Positions 1-5,263 of a DNA stretch of 5,263 nucleotides are shown here, one piece after another. The stretch is taken from assembly GCA_029935325.1 (NCBI GenBank), contig JAOZKO010000065.1, positions 6,374 to 11,636 on the forward strand, given 5' to 3'. The stretch comes from Bacteroidales bacterium. Lineage in GTDB: Bacteria; Bacteroidota; Bacteroidia; Bacteroidales; UBA1556. The notes beneath the pieces are model-generated. The model searched no databases, was not told the origin of the DNA, and worked only from the letters and a program-made list of their open reading frames with translations. How positions within the stretch are numbered: the stretch's first letter is position 1; each line of letters opens with the position of its first letter. The translations under genes were made by a program, and so were the position numbers.

Positions 1-943
1 CATTTCTTATGTGCTGGCTATAGAAGAAATTTCAAAAGTTGATGCTTCCATGGCGGTAATTATGTCTGTTAATAATTCATTGGTTAATTACGGTATCGAA
101 ACTTATGGAAATGATTATCAGAAGGAAAAATTTCTACGACCACTAGCCGATGGAACTAGTATTGGTGCTTTCTTACTTTCTGAACCTGAAGCCGGTTCGG
201 ATGCAACTCATCAACATACTACTGCTGAGGATAAAGGTGACTATTACCTTTTGAATGGAACAAAAAATTGGATTACAAATGCAAATTCTGCATCTACATA
301 TATTGTTATTGCCCAAACTCACCCGGAGAAAAAACATCATGGTATTAACGCCTTTATAGTTGATAGATACTCTGAAGGTATTAGCTTAGGACCTCATGAA
401 GATAAAATGGGAATGCGTAGTTCTGATACTCATTCGGTAATGTTTACAGATGTGAAAGTACCAAAAGAGAATAGAATAGGAGAGGATGGTTTCGGTTTTA
501 AGTTTGCTATGAAAATTCTTAGTGGAGGCAGAATAGGAATAGCTTCACAAGCCTTAGGAATTGCCCAAGGGGCATTGGATTTGGCCTTGAAATATGCTCA
601 AGAGAGAAAAGCTTTTGGTACTGAAATAATTAATCATCAGGCAATTGCTTTTAAACTTGCTGATATGGCTGTTAAGGTTGAAAATGCTAGAAACTTATGC
701 CTAAAAGCTGCATGGCTTAAAGATAATAATAAACCTTTGGATATGGCTTCTGCTATGGCAAAGCAATATGCTGCTGATATAGCAATGGAAGTTACAACTG
801 AGGCAGTTCAAATTCATGGTGGATATGGATATGTTAAAGAATATCATGTTGAGAGACTTATGCGCGAAGCAAAATTAACTCAAATCTATGAAGGAACATC
901 TGAAGTACAAAAGATTGTTATTTCAAGAGGCCTAGTTAAATAG
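1..943 (+). CDS. Acyl-CoA dehydrogenase, 5'-truncated by window edge (short-chain/butyryl-CoA type likely)
   Basis: FAD-dependent enzyme that oxidises an acyl-CoA to the trans-2-enoyl-CoA (or runs in reverse) and exchanges electrons with ETF. The reading frame is open from the first complete codon at 2-4. It reads ISYVLAIEE, so the GTG at 11 is an internal Val rather than a start. 313 residues are visible. The family is usually about 380 long, so roughly 65-70 N-terminal residues lie outside. In visible numbering, SEPEAGSD at 60-67 is the first family signature, with the middle beta-domain after it. YAQERKAFG at about 198-206 is a family motif, and the second signature starts at QIHGG (270-274). 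YEGTSE at 296-301 supplies the catalytic base Glu297 (codon 890-892), placed as in short- and medium-chain dehydrogenases and unlike the isovaleryl/long-chain type. The etfB and etfA genes directly downstream supply its electron partner. Chain-length specificity cannot be read from the sequence; butyryl-CoA is a guess from similarity and context. Confidence 0.95.
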   Translation, partial: ISYVLAIEEISKVDASMAVIMSVNNSLVNYGIETYGNDYQKEKFLRPLADGTSIGAFLLSEPEAGSDATHQHTTAEDKGDYYLLNGTKNWITNANSASTYIVIAQTHPEKKHHGINAFIVDRYSEGISLGPHEDKMGMRSSDTHSVMFTDVKVPKENRIGEDGFGFKFAMKILSGGRIGIASQALGIAQGALDLALKYAQERKAFGTEIINHQAIAFKLADMAVKVENARNLCLKAAWLKDNNKPLDMASAMAKQYAADIAMEVTTEAVQIHGGYGYVKEYHVERLMREAKLTQIYEGTSEVQKIVISRGLVK

Positions 944-953
944 AAATAAGCCT

Positions 954-981
954 AAACACAAAACACAAAACACAAAACACA
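954..981. repeat. Four perfect tandem copies of the heptamer AAACACA
   Basis: Positions 954-960, 961-967, 968-974 and 975-981 are identical heptamers. A fifth, detached copy lies at 1012-1018, beyond the hairpin. The array sits in the 112-bp gap between the acyl-CoA dehydrogenase stop and the etfB start. No base in 951-991 is G. It is a short simple repeat that could expand or contract by slippage. Whether it has a role is unknown. Confidence 0.9.
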
Positions 982-985
982 TTCA

Positions 986-1011
986 TCCTCCGAAGCTTTA
1001 GCGTAGGAGGA
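986..1011. repeat. Imperfect palindrome / hairpin upstream of etfB, flanked by 10-bp direct repeats
   Basis: TCCTCC (986-991) pairs with GGAGGA (1006-1011). Inside is a 3x3 internal loop (GAA opposite GTA, possibly G·A, A-T, A·G), then GC pairing with GC, and a TTTA loop. AAAACACATT occurs exactly at 974-983 and 1011-1020, so the 27 bases 984-1010 lie between two direct repeats, as an insertion with target duplication would. An A/C run instead of a T run follows the stem, so it is a poor intrinsic terminator. It could be a small REP-like palindromic element or an RNA structure in the etfB leader. The pairing is seen directly; the function is not known. Confidence 0.7.
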
Positions 1012-1055
1012 AAACACATTAACACATAAATAACAACACATAAAAACATAAACAT
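1011..1055 (+). promoter_or_regulatory. G-free, A/C-rich leader immediately upstream of etfB
   Basis: All 45 bases before the etfB ATG lack G. The word AACACATAA occurs at 1021-1029 and 1035-1043. There is no Shine-Dalgarno sequence at normal spacing: the only GGAGG (1006-1010) ends 45 bases upstream of the ATG and lies in the hairpin stem. Absence of G predicts an unstructured leader, which fits the A-rich, Shine-Dalgarno-independent starts typical of Bacteroidota. The role as a translation leader is inferred. No convincing promoter (TAnnTTTG type) was found in 944-1055. Confidence 0.45.
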
Positions 1056-1796
1056 ATGAATATATTAGTTTGCGTATCGAATGTACCAGATACAACAACA
1101 AAAGTAAAGTTTAATGGTACCGAGCTTGAAGCAGAAGGTGTTCAGTGGATTATAAATCCATGGGATGAATTGGCTTTGACTCGTGCTCTTGAACTTAAGG
1201 AATCAGGTGCTGGCATTGATAAAATAAGCATTGCTTCAGTTGGTGCAATTGGAGTAGAGCCTACAATGCGTAAAGCATTAGCTATTGGTGCTGATGATGC
1301 TTTCCGAGTGGATACAGAGCCTAAAGATTCTTATTTTACAGCTGTGCAATTAGCAGAAGTTGTAAAAGCTGGTAATTATGATTTAATAATGACAGGTTAC
1401 GAAAGTGCTGATTTTAACGGAATTGCCATTGGTGCAATGCTAGCAGAATTATTGGGATATCCATCTATTGGAGCTGTAACAGCTGTTAATATTGTTGATG
1501 GAAAACTTCAGATTGATCGTGAAATAGATGGTGGAAAAGAGGTGCTTTCAACAGAATCTCCCGTAGTTGTTTCTGTTCAAAAAGGAATTGCTATTGATCC
1601 TAGAATACCTGCTATGCGTGGTATAATGATGGCTAGGCGAAAGCCCCTAACTGTTATAGCAGCAGTGGAGGCCGATGTTTTGACAGAAATAGTTGAAATA
1701 GAATTGCCACAAGCAAAAGCTGCTGTCAAAATGTTTGATGCAGAAGATGCCAAAGGATTAGTAGAAGCTTTACGAAATGAAGCAAATGTAATTTAA
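1056..1796 (+). CDS. etfB: Electron transfer flavoprotein subunit beta
   Basis: Cytoplasmic subunit of the ETF heterodimer, which shuttles electrons between acyl-CoA dehydrogenases and a quinone reductase or other acceptor. The 246-residue length is normal for the family. The protein begins MNILVCVSNVPDTT, a usual EtfB N-terminus, then has NPWDELAL at 34-41. TGYESADFNG at 113-122 lies where EtfB binds AMP (or a second FAD in bifurcating types). Residues 153-173 match the EtfB family signature at every position (IDR, DGG, E, then P169 and VVVS). PAMRGIMMARRKP at 185-197 is the region of the loop that recognises partner dehydrogenases. The ATG at 1056 is chosen because it opens directly into this conserved start. 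It lies 112 bp after the dehydrogenase gene and 77 bp before etfA, on the same strand. Whether this ETF performs electron bifurcation cannot be decided by reading alone. Confidence 0.96.
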   Translation: MNILVCVSNVPDTTTKVKFNGTELEAEGVQWIINPWDELALTRALELKESGAGIDKISIASVGAIGVEPTMRKALAIGADDAFRVDTEPKDSYFTAVQLAEVVKAGNYDLIMTGYESADFNGIAIGAMLAELLGYPSIGAVTAVNIVDGKLQIDREIDGGKEVLSTESPVVVSVQKGIAIDPRIPAMRGIMMARRKPLTVIAAVEADVLTEIVEIELPQAKAAVKMFDAEDAKGLVEALRNEANVI

Positions 1797-1826
1797 TAAT
1801 ACGTTAAGTGTTAATATGGTAATTTG

Positions 1827-1873
1827 AAATCAAACACCAAACATATAACACATAACACACAATACAAAAAACT
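1827..1873 (+). promoter_or_regulatory. G-free, A/C-rich leader immediately upstream of etfA
   Basis: The 47 bases before the etfA ATG contain no G. The word AACACATAA recurs at 1847-1855, shared with two copies in the etfB leader. No Shine-Dalgarno sequence is present, and the bases just before the start are A-rich (ATACAAAAAACT). No hairpin lies in the etfB-etfA gap, so co-transcription is likely. The role as a translation leader is inferred from position and composition. Confidence 0.45.
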
Positions 1874-2821
1874 ATGTCAGTATTAGTATATACAGAGAAT
1901 TGGGATGGTAAGTTCAAAAAATCAACATTTGAATTACTTTCCTATGGAAAAAAAATAGCCCAAGATATGGGTGTGCCAATGTACGTTTTGTCTTTTGGCG
2001 AAATAGCCAATGATGAATTGGAGAAATTAAAAAATTACGGTCCTGATAAAATATTTAAAGCAATTGAGGGATTTGATCAATTAGATAATGAGGTTTATGC
2101 TTCAGCAATTAGTCAGGCAGCAGAAAAACTTGACGCCACTATGGTTATTTTTGCACAAGATAATGTGGGAAATGCTATAGCTGGTAGGGTAGCAGCTAGA
2201 TTAAAAGCGGGAATGATCGCCGCTGTTTCTGCATTGCCAATTAGTTATGATCCATTCATTATAAAGAAGAAAATTTATACCAATAAAGTATTTGGACATA
2301 TAAAGGTTAATGCTAATATTAAGGTATTAAGTTTGTCAAAGAATACTTTTGAAGTAATTGAAAATCCGTCATCAGCTGAAATAGAAACCATTGCTTTGGA
2401 CTTACCAACAGCAAAAACAAAGGTTGAAAGCACTGATAAAGTTACAGGAAAACTACTGCTAACTGATGCAGAACTTGTGGTTTCAGCAGGTAGAGGATTG
2501 AAAGGAACTGAAAATTGGGGAATGATAGAGGAGCTTGCTCAAACTATAGGAGCAGCAACAGCTTGTTCGCGTCCTGTTAGTGATGAAGGTTGGCGACCTC
2601 ATACTGAGCATGTTGGTCAGACAGGTAAAATAATTGCTCCTAATTTGTATATTGCAATAGGTATATCTGGAGCGATACAGCATGTGGGAGGAATTAGTTC
2701 TTCAAAATGCATAGTTGCAATAAATAAAGACCCTGATGCTCCAATTTTTGAAGTAGCAGATTATGGTATTATTGGCGATGCTTTTAAAGTGGTTCCTGAG
2801 CTTATTGATGCTTTGAAATAA
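1874..2821 (+). CDS. etfA: Electron transfer flavoprotein subunit alpha
   Basis: FAD-binding partner of EtfB; the two form the soluble electron carrier for acyl-CoA dehydrogenases. It has 315 residues, within the normal range. The N-terminal domain (about 1-190) begins MSVLVYTENWDGKFKK and contains the family's AQDNVGNAIAGRVAARL helix at 95-111. The C-terminal FAD domain carries VVSAGRGL at 202-209, CSRPVSDEGW at 231-240 and GQTGK at 248-252. The EtfA family signature at 258-284 matches fully (LYIAIGISGAIQH, then GG, and IVAIN). DADYG-like flavin contact residues appear as VADYGIIGDAF at 294-304. No iron-sulfur or other N-terminal extension is present. The ATG at 1874 is the natural start. 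A strong hairpin 14 bases after the stop marks the probable end of the cluster. Confidence 0.96.
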   Translation: MSVLVYTENWDGKFKKSTFELLSYGKKIAQDMGVPMYVLSFGEIANDELEKLKNYGPDKIFKAIEGFDQLDNEVYASAISQAAEKLDATMVIFAQDNVGNAIAGRVAARLKAGMIAAVSALPISYDPFIIKKKIYTNKVFGHIKVNANIKVLSLSKNTFEVIENPSSAEIETIALDLPTAKTKVESTDKVTGKLLLTDAELVVSAGRGLKGTENWGMIEELAQTIGAATACSRPVSDEGWRPHTEHVGQTGKIIAPNLYIAIGISGAIQHVGGISSSKCIVAINKDPDAPIFEVADYGIIGDAFKVVPELIDALK

Positions 2822-2835
2822 GGAAAAATAGTAAT

Positions 2836-2860
2836 GGGTGGTCAATGAAAATGACCACCC
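2836..2860 (+). terminator. Strong 9-bp hairpin after etfA, probable terminator of the etf cluster
   Basis: GGGTGGTCA (2836-2844) pairs perfectly with TGACCACCC (2852-2860) around the 7-base loop ATGAAAA. Position after etfA and the GC-rich stem favour a transcription terminator. The following tract is only TTAAATAATATT, so the T run is very weak. The hairpin also ends just 17 bases before the next ATG, so it could instead sit in that gene's 5' leader. Confidence 0.65.
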
Positions 2861-2877
2861 TTAAATAATATTAAGAG

Positions 2878-3288
2878 ATGAAGTTTATTAAGTGGTTCTC
2901 AGTAGTTTTATTAATATCATTATTTGTATCATGCTCAAATAGAGCCGACGATATCCGACGAGAGATTAATCTTGGAATAAAAGCTAATTATTCGAATAAG
3001 TACGATGTTGCTATTGAGCATTTCGAGAAAGTATTGTCGTGGGAAGAAAATAATCAAGAGGCATATTTGAATATAGCAAGAGTATATATAAATATGCGTG
3101 ATTATGATAAATCAAGGGAATATTTAGATAAGACAATAGATATTGCTCCAGAATATGGCGAGGCATATCGGTCTAGAGCACAATTATATTCAATATTAGG
3201 AGATAGGAATGCAGCATGTAAAGATTACCTTAAAGCTGAAGAGTTTGGGGTGAAAAATTTGCATAATTACACTAAGTATTGTAAATAG
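2878..3288 (+). CDS. Small TPR-repeat lipoprotein of unknown function
   Basis: 136 residues. A lipoprotein signal peptide is visible: Lys2 and Lys5, a hydrophobic core at about 6-17, and FVSC with the lipidated Cys19. The mature protein starts CSNRADD and should be anchored in a membrane facing the periplasm or outside. Nearly all the rest is tetratricopeptide repeats in 34-residue register: about 26-59 (G33, A45, F49), 60-93 (Y63, A67, Y70, L83, P91) and 94-127 (Y97, A101, Y104, A113, Y117, A120). The last ends in the GDRNAACKDYLKAEEFG pattern common in Bacteroidota TPR proteins. Such repeats bind other proteins, but the partner is unknown and no enzymatic domain exists. The ATG at 2878 places the charged and hydrophobic signal correctly. 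No Shine-Dalgarno sequence precedes it. Its stop is separated by one base from that of the convergent ppx gene. No gene symbol is recognisable. Confidence 0.85.
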   Translation: MKFIKWFSVVLLISLFVSCSNRADDIRREINLGIKANYSNKYDVAIEHFEKVLSWEENNQEAYLNIARVYINMRDYDKSREYLDKTIDIAPEYGEAYRSRAQLYSILGDRNAACKDYLKAEEFGVKNLHNYTKYCK

Positions 3289-3289
3289 G

Positions 3290-4180
3290 CTAGCTCTCTT
3301 TGTTTTCTAAATAATTCCGATACAACTCATGTATCATTCCATCAGCAAGGCCAATTTTTGGAACAGCAATATGTTTTGCTTTAATTCTATTGAGGATTGA
3401 TAAATATATTTCCGCAGCAGGAACAATAACATCAGCTCTATCTTGGCGCATCCTATATTTTTTCTTTCGCTCTTCTATACTTAAATTGGAAAGAATATCA
3501 TAAGCTTTTTGTAAATTTTCGATGCTGAGAAAAATATCATTCTTCGTTCCGAAAATCTTATTGATTTTATTAATATTTCCTCCGGAGCCAACCACATTCA
3601 TCTCATCAAAATCAGACTTAAACTCACGAAGCCAATCGCAAATATCATCCCAAATATTTTTATCAAATTGATTATTTAGCAGTCGAATAGTTCCAATTTT
3701 AAAGGACTTAAGTTTTATAAGCTCACCATTTTTTTGAGCTGATAGCTCAGTACTCCCTCCTCCCACATCAATAAATAATGTAAGTCTATTGGGGTTTTTA
3801 AAAATAATGTGATTTGTATTTCTAATAATAGAAGCCTCTTCGGCGCCGCTAATAATCTCCAAATCAATATTAGTTTCTTTCTTAATTTTCTCAACTATTC
3901 GAGCACTATTTTTACCCTCACGCATTGCTGCTGTAGCACATGCTCTAACTCCTTTAGGCTGATATACATCCATTAAAAGTTTATAAGCCTTCATGGTTTT
4001 TAGAAAGTTCTTCTCCTTTTCTTTAGAAATTTTCCCAATTCTAAAAACATCCTTTCCCAAGCGTAAAGGAATCCGTATTAAAGTTGCTTTCTCAACTTTG
4101 ATATTATCCAAATCGCCAAAAGCATTGGCAAAAAGCAAACGCGCAGCATTGGAACCCACATCTATTACAGCAAATAACAT
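3290..4180 (-). CDS. ppx: Ppx/GppA family phosphatase, probable exopolyphosphatase (short single-domain form)
   Basis: Predicted to release phosphate from the ends of polyphosphate. Relatives can instead hydrolyse pppGpp, but the ppk gene just upstream favours polyphosphate. The protein is 296 residues with an ASKHA-type two-lobe fold. Phosphate-binding loop 1 is IDVGSNAARLL (6-16), where family members often have Ser at A12. ACATAAMRE is at 80-88. ISGAEEA at 110-116 contains the catalytic Glu region. Phosphate loop 2 is DVGGGSTEL (138-146). VVGSGGNINKI is at 197-207, RADVIVPAAEI at 248-258 and GLADGMIHEL at 277-286. The C-terminal HD-like domain of the roughly 500-residue E. coli Ppx and GppA is absent, as in the ~300-residue family members. 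The ATG at 4180 puts the first loop at residue 6. The gene lies 58 bases downstream of ppk, same strand, with no terminator seen between, so they are probably co-transcribed. Confidence 0.9.
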   Translation of the reverse strand: MLFAVIDVGSNAARLLFANAFGDLDNIKVEKATLIRIPLRLGKDVFRIGKISKEKEKNFLKTMKAYKLLMDVYQPKGVRACATAAMREGKNSARIVEKIKKETNIDLEIISGAEEASIIRNTNHIIFKNPNRLTLFIDVGGGSTELSAQKNGELIKLKSFKIGTIRLLNNQFDKNIWDDICDWLREFKSDFDEMNVVGSGGNINKINKIFGTKNDIFLSIENLQKAYDILSNLSIEERKKKYRMRQDRADVIVPAAEIYLSILNRIKAKHIAVPKIGLADGMIHELYRNYLENKES

Positions 4181-4238
4181 AATTTTAAAGTTTGATTACG
4201 AAATGCATGTATTCTATTATTATCAAGCATTATAAGGT
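4181..4238 (-). other. ppk-ppx intergenic gap without terminator or Shine-Dalgarno
   Basis: Fifty-eight AT-rich bases separate the ppk stop from the ppx start. No stable hairpin, no convincing TAnnTTTG promoter and no Shine-Dalgarno sequence was found. The absence of a terminator supports a ppk-ppx transcript; this is inference from sequence only. Confidence 0.4.
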
Positions 4239-5263
4239 CTATTTTAAACTAAGCTTTTTATAGTACTCATAAGTTTCAAGTTGAGAGTCTAAATATAGAT
4301 ATTCCTTGTCTCTTCGTGTATATTTATTAATCTCATTATAATTCAAAGATCGATACTTTTCTGTACCATTTATTTGGAATTTTACAAAATCCAAAATACT
4401 CTGTTTAATATCTTTATCCAAAATTGGAAAAATAATCTCAAAACGATGATCAAGGTTGCGAGTCATAAGGTCAGCAGAGCTAATATAAATTTCAGGTTTG
4501 CCGTCATTAGCAAAGATAAATATCCGCGTATGCTCTAAATATCTTCCTACAATACTCATGGAATTTATATTCTCACTAAGATTAGGCTTGCCGGTAAGCA
4601 TAATATTAATGCCACGAATAATCATATCTATTTTTACACCCTTTTGACCAGCTTTATAAAGCAAATTAGCAATTTTTTTATCAACCACGCTATTGAGTTT
4701 CAAAATCACCCATGCCTCTTTGTTATTTTCTTGATTTTGTATTTCACGCTGTATTTTTTCCTCAAAAAAACTCCTAATATGAAATGGACTTATTTGTGCT
4801 AGTTTAAACTTTGGTGGTCTATACCTTGATTCTATCAGCTCAAAGAAATTGTAAACATCACTACCAATATCTTGATTAGAAGTTAAGAGGCTCAAGTCGC
4901 TATATACTTTTGCTGTAGATTCATTAAAATTCCCAGTACTAAGATTACTATAATATACATTTTGGCTTGCTTCTTTTCTTCGTATAAGTATAAGCTTTGC
5001 ATGTACCTTCATTCCAGGAATGGTAGGTAATACCTTTATTCCTTCACCTTGTAATTTCTGTGTCCAAAGTATATTTGCTTGTTCATCAAATCTAGCTTGA
5101 AGCTCCATAAAAACAGTAACGCGCTTTCCATTTCTAGCAGCATTTATTAAAGCATTCATTGCTAGAGAATCTTTGGCCGCTCGATAAAAAATCATTTTTA
5201 TGCTTCTTACCTTTGGGTCAATGGATGCCTCGCGTAGAAAATCAATAATATGCCTGAAAGTAT
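4239..5263 (-). CDS. ppk: Polyphosphate kinase 1, C-terminal half (5'-truncated by window edge)
   Basis: Reversibly transfers the ATP gamma-phosphate onto a growing polyphosphate chain. The frame stays open to the right edge (first complete codon at 5261-5259, reading TFRHIIDFLREASIDPKV), so the ATG at 5195 is internal. 340 residues are visible of about 690-700 expected; the N-terminal and head domains are missing. Catalytic residues align with E. coli numbering by exact spacing: KVHAK with the phosphorylated His (codon 5001-5003, H435), ARFDE with R405 (codon 5091-5093), VYSD with Y468, IIRG with R564, and YLEH with H592 (codon 4530-4532), 157 residues after the first His as in E. coli. SSADLMTRNLD replaces the more usual SSADWMxRNLD, and YSNLSTGN replaces YAHIGTGN (Asn for His at codon 4944-4946). 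Both phospholipase D-like C-terminal domains appear complete, and the tail LETYEYYKKLSLK is family-like. ppx follows on the same strand. Confidence 0.95.
   Translation of the reverse strand, partial: TFRHIIDFLREASIDPKVRSIKMIFYRAAKDSLAMNALINAARNGKRVTVFMELQARFDEQANILWTQKLQGEGIKVLPTIPGMKVHAKLILIRRKEASQNVYYSNLSTGNFNESTAKVYSDLSLLTSNQDIGSDVYNFFELIESRYRPPKFKLAQISPFHIRSFFEEKIQREIQNQENNKEAWVILKLNSVVDKKIANLLYKAGQKGVKIDMIIRGINIMLTGKPNLSENINSMSIVGRYLEHTRIFIFANDGKPEIYISSADLMTRNLDHRFEIIFPILDKDIKQSILDFVKFQINGTEKYRSLNYNEINKYTRRDKEYLYLDSQLETYEYYKKLSLK

Noticed and set aside
11..13. GTG at 11 as the start of the acyl-CoA dehydrogenase
   Set aside because: The frame is open to the window edge and encodes conserved family sequence (SYVLAIEE) through this point; about 65-70 N-terminal residues would be missing if it were the start.
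1006..1010. GGAGG as a Shine-Dalgarno site for etfB
   Set aside because: It ends 45 bases before the ATG, far beyond workable spacing, and is paired in the hairpin stem.
954..1055. CRISPR-like or iteron array in the AC-rich gap
   Set aside because: The units are contiguous 7-mers without spacers, and there are no replication or cas genes nearby; simple tandem repetition explains it.
1814..1830. TAATTTG at about 1820-1826 as a Bacteroidota-type -7 promoter box (TAnnTTTG) for etfA
   Set aside because: It is one base short of the consensus spacing, and no matching -33 element was found at the right distance; AT-rich DNA gives such near matches often.
2483..2683. 66-codon open frame on the minus strand inside etfA
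   Set aside because: It is antisense to the strongly conserved EtfA FAD domain, its product is Ser/Cys/Thr-rich with no recognisable motif, and it has no start context. It is a shadow frame.
2834..2848. Mini-ORF ATGGGTGGTCAATGA (MGGQ) overlapping the post-etfA hairpin, as a possible leader peptide
   Set aside because: Four codons explained by the stem sequence itself; no regulatory codon run and no alternative pairing seen.
3993..4235. 80-codon open frame on the plus strand opposite the ppx start
   Set aside because: It is antisense to conserved Ppx N-terminal motifs, with low-complexity Lys/Ser-rich composition and no family resemblance.
5193..5195. ATG at 5195 (minus strand) as the start of a short Ppk
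   Set aside because: The frame continues upstream to the window edge with conserved Ppk1 sequence (DFLREASIDPKV), so this Met is internal.

Overview
The window looks like a chromosomal stretch from a member of the Bacteroidota. It is AT-rich, none of its genes has a Shine-Dalgarno sequence at the usual distance, the start regions are A-rich, and the protein sequences (EtfA/EtfB, a short single-domain Ppx/GppA, a TPR lipoprotein with a Bacteroidota-like lipobox) resemble that phylum. The assignment is inference from sequence character; there is no rRNA or other marker gene here to settle it. The standard bacterial genetic code fits throughout, and no tRNA, rRNA, CRISPR array, transposase or phage gene was seen.

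Layout. Positions 1-943 (+) hold the 3' four-fifths of an acyl-CoA dehydrogenase gene whose start lies before the window. It is followed by etfB (1056-1796, +) and etfA (1874-2821, +), the two subunits of the electron transfer flavoprotein that takes electrons from such dehydrogenases. Together they form an apparent acyl-CoA oxidation/reduction cluster. A strong 9-bp hairpin (2836-2860) closes it. Next is a small TPR lipoprotein gene (2878-3288, +). It ends one base from the stop codon of a convergent gene, ppx (3290-4180, -). Upstream of ppx on the same strand is ppk (4239 to the right edge, -), a polyphosphate kinase missing its N-terminal half at the window boundary. ppk and ppx form a probable polyphosphate synthesis/degradation operon.

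How the genes work together. The left half handles electron flow: the acyl-CoA dehydrogenase flavin passes electrons to the EtfAB heterodimer (or accepts them from it). The right half handles phosphate storage: Ppk makes polyphosphate from ATP and Ppx hydrolyses it from the chain ends. The lipoprotein between them has no evident link to either side.

The coding content is ordinary, and no undescribed multi-gene system is visible. The unusual material is in the non-coding DNA of the etf cluster. Both etf genes are preceded by about 45 bases without a single G, built from AC-rich words. The first leader also carries four exact copies of a heptamer and a 26-base imperfect palindrome sitting between two exact 10-base direct repeats, which looks like a small inserted element.
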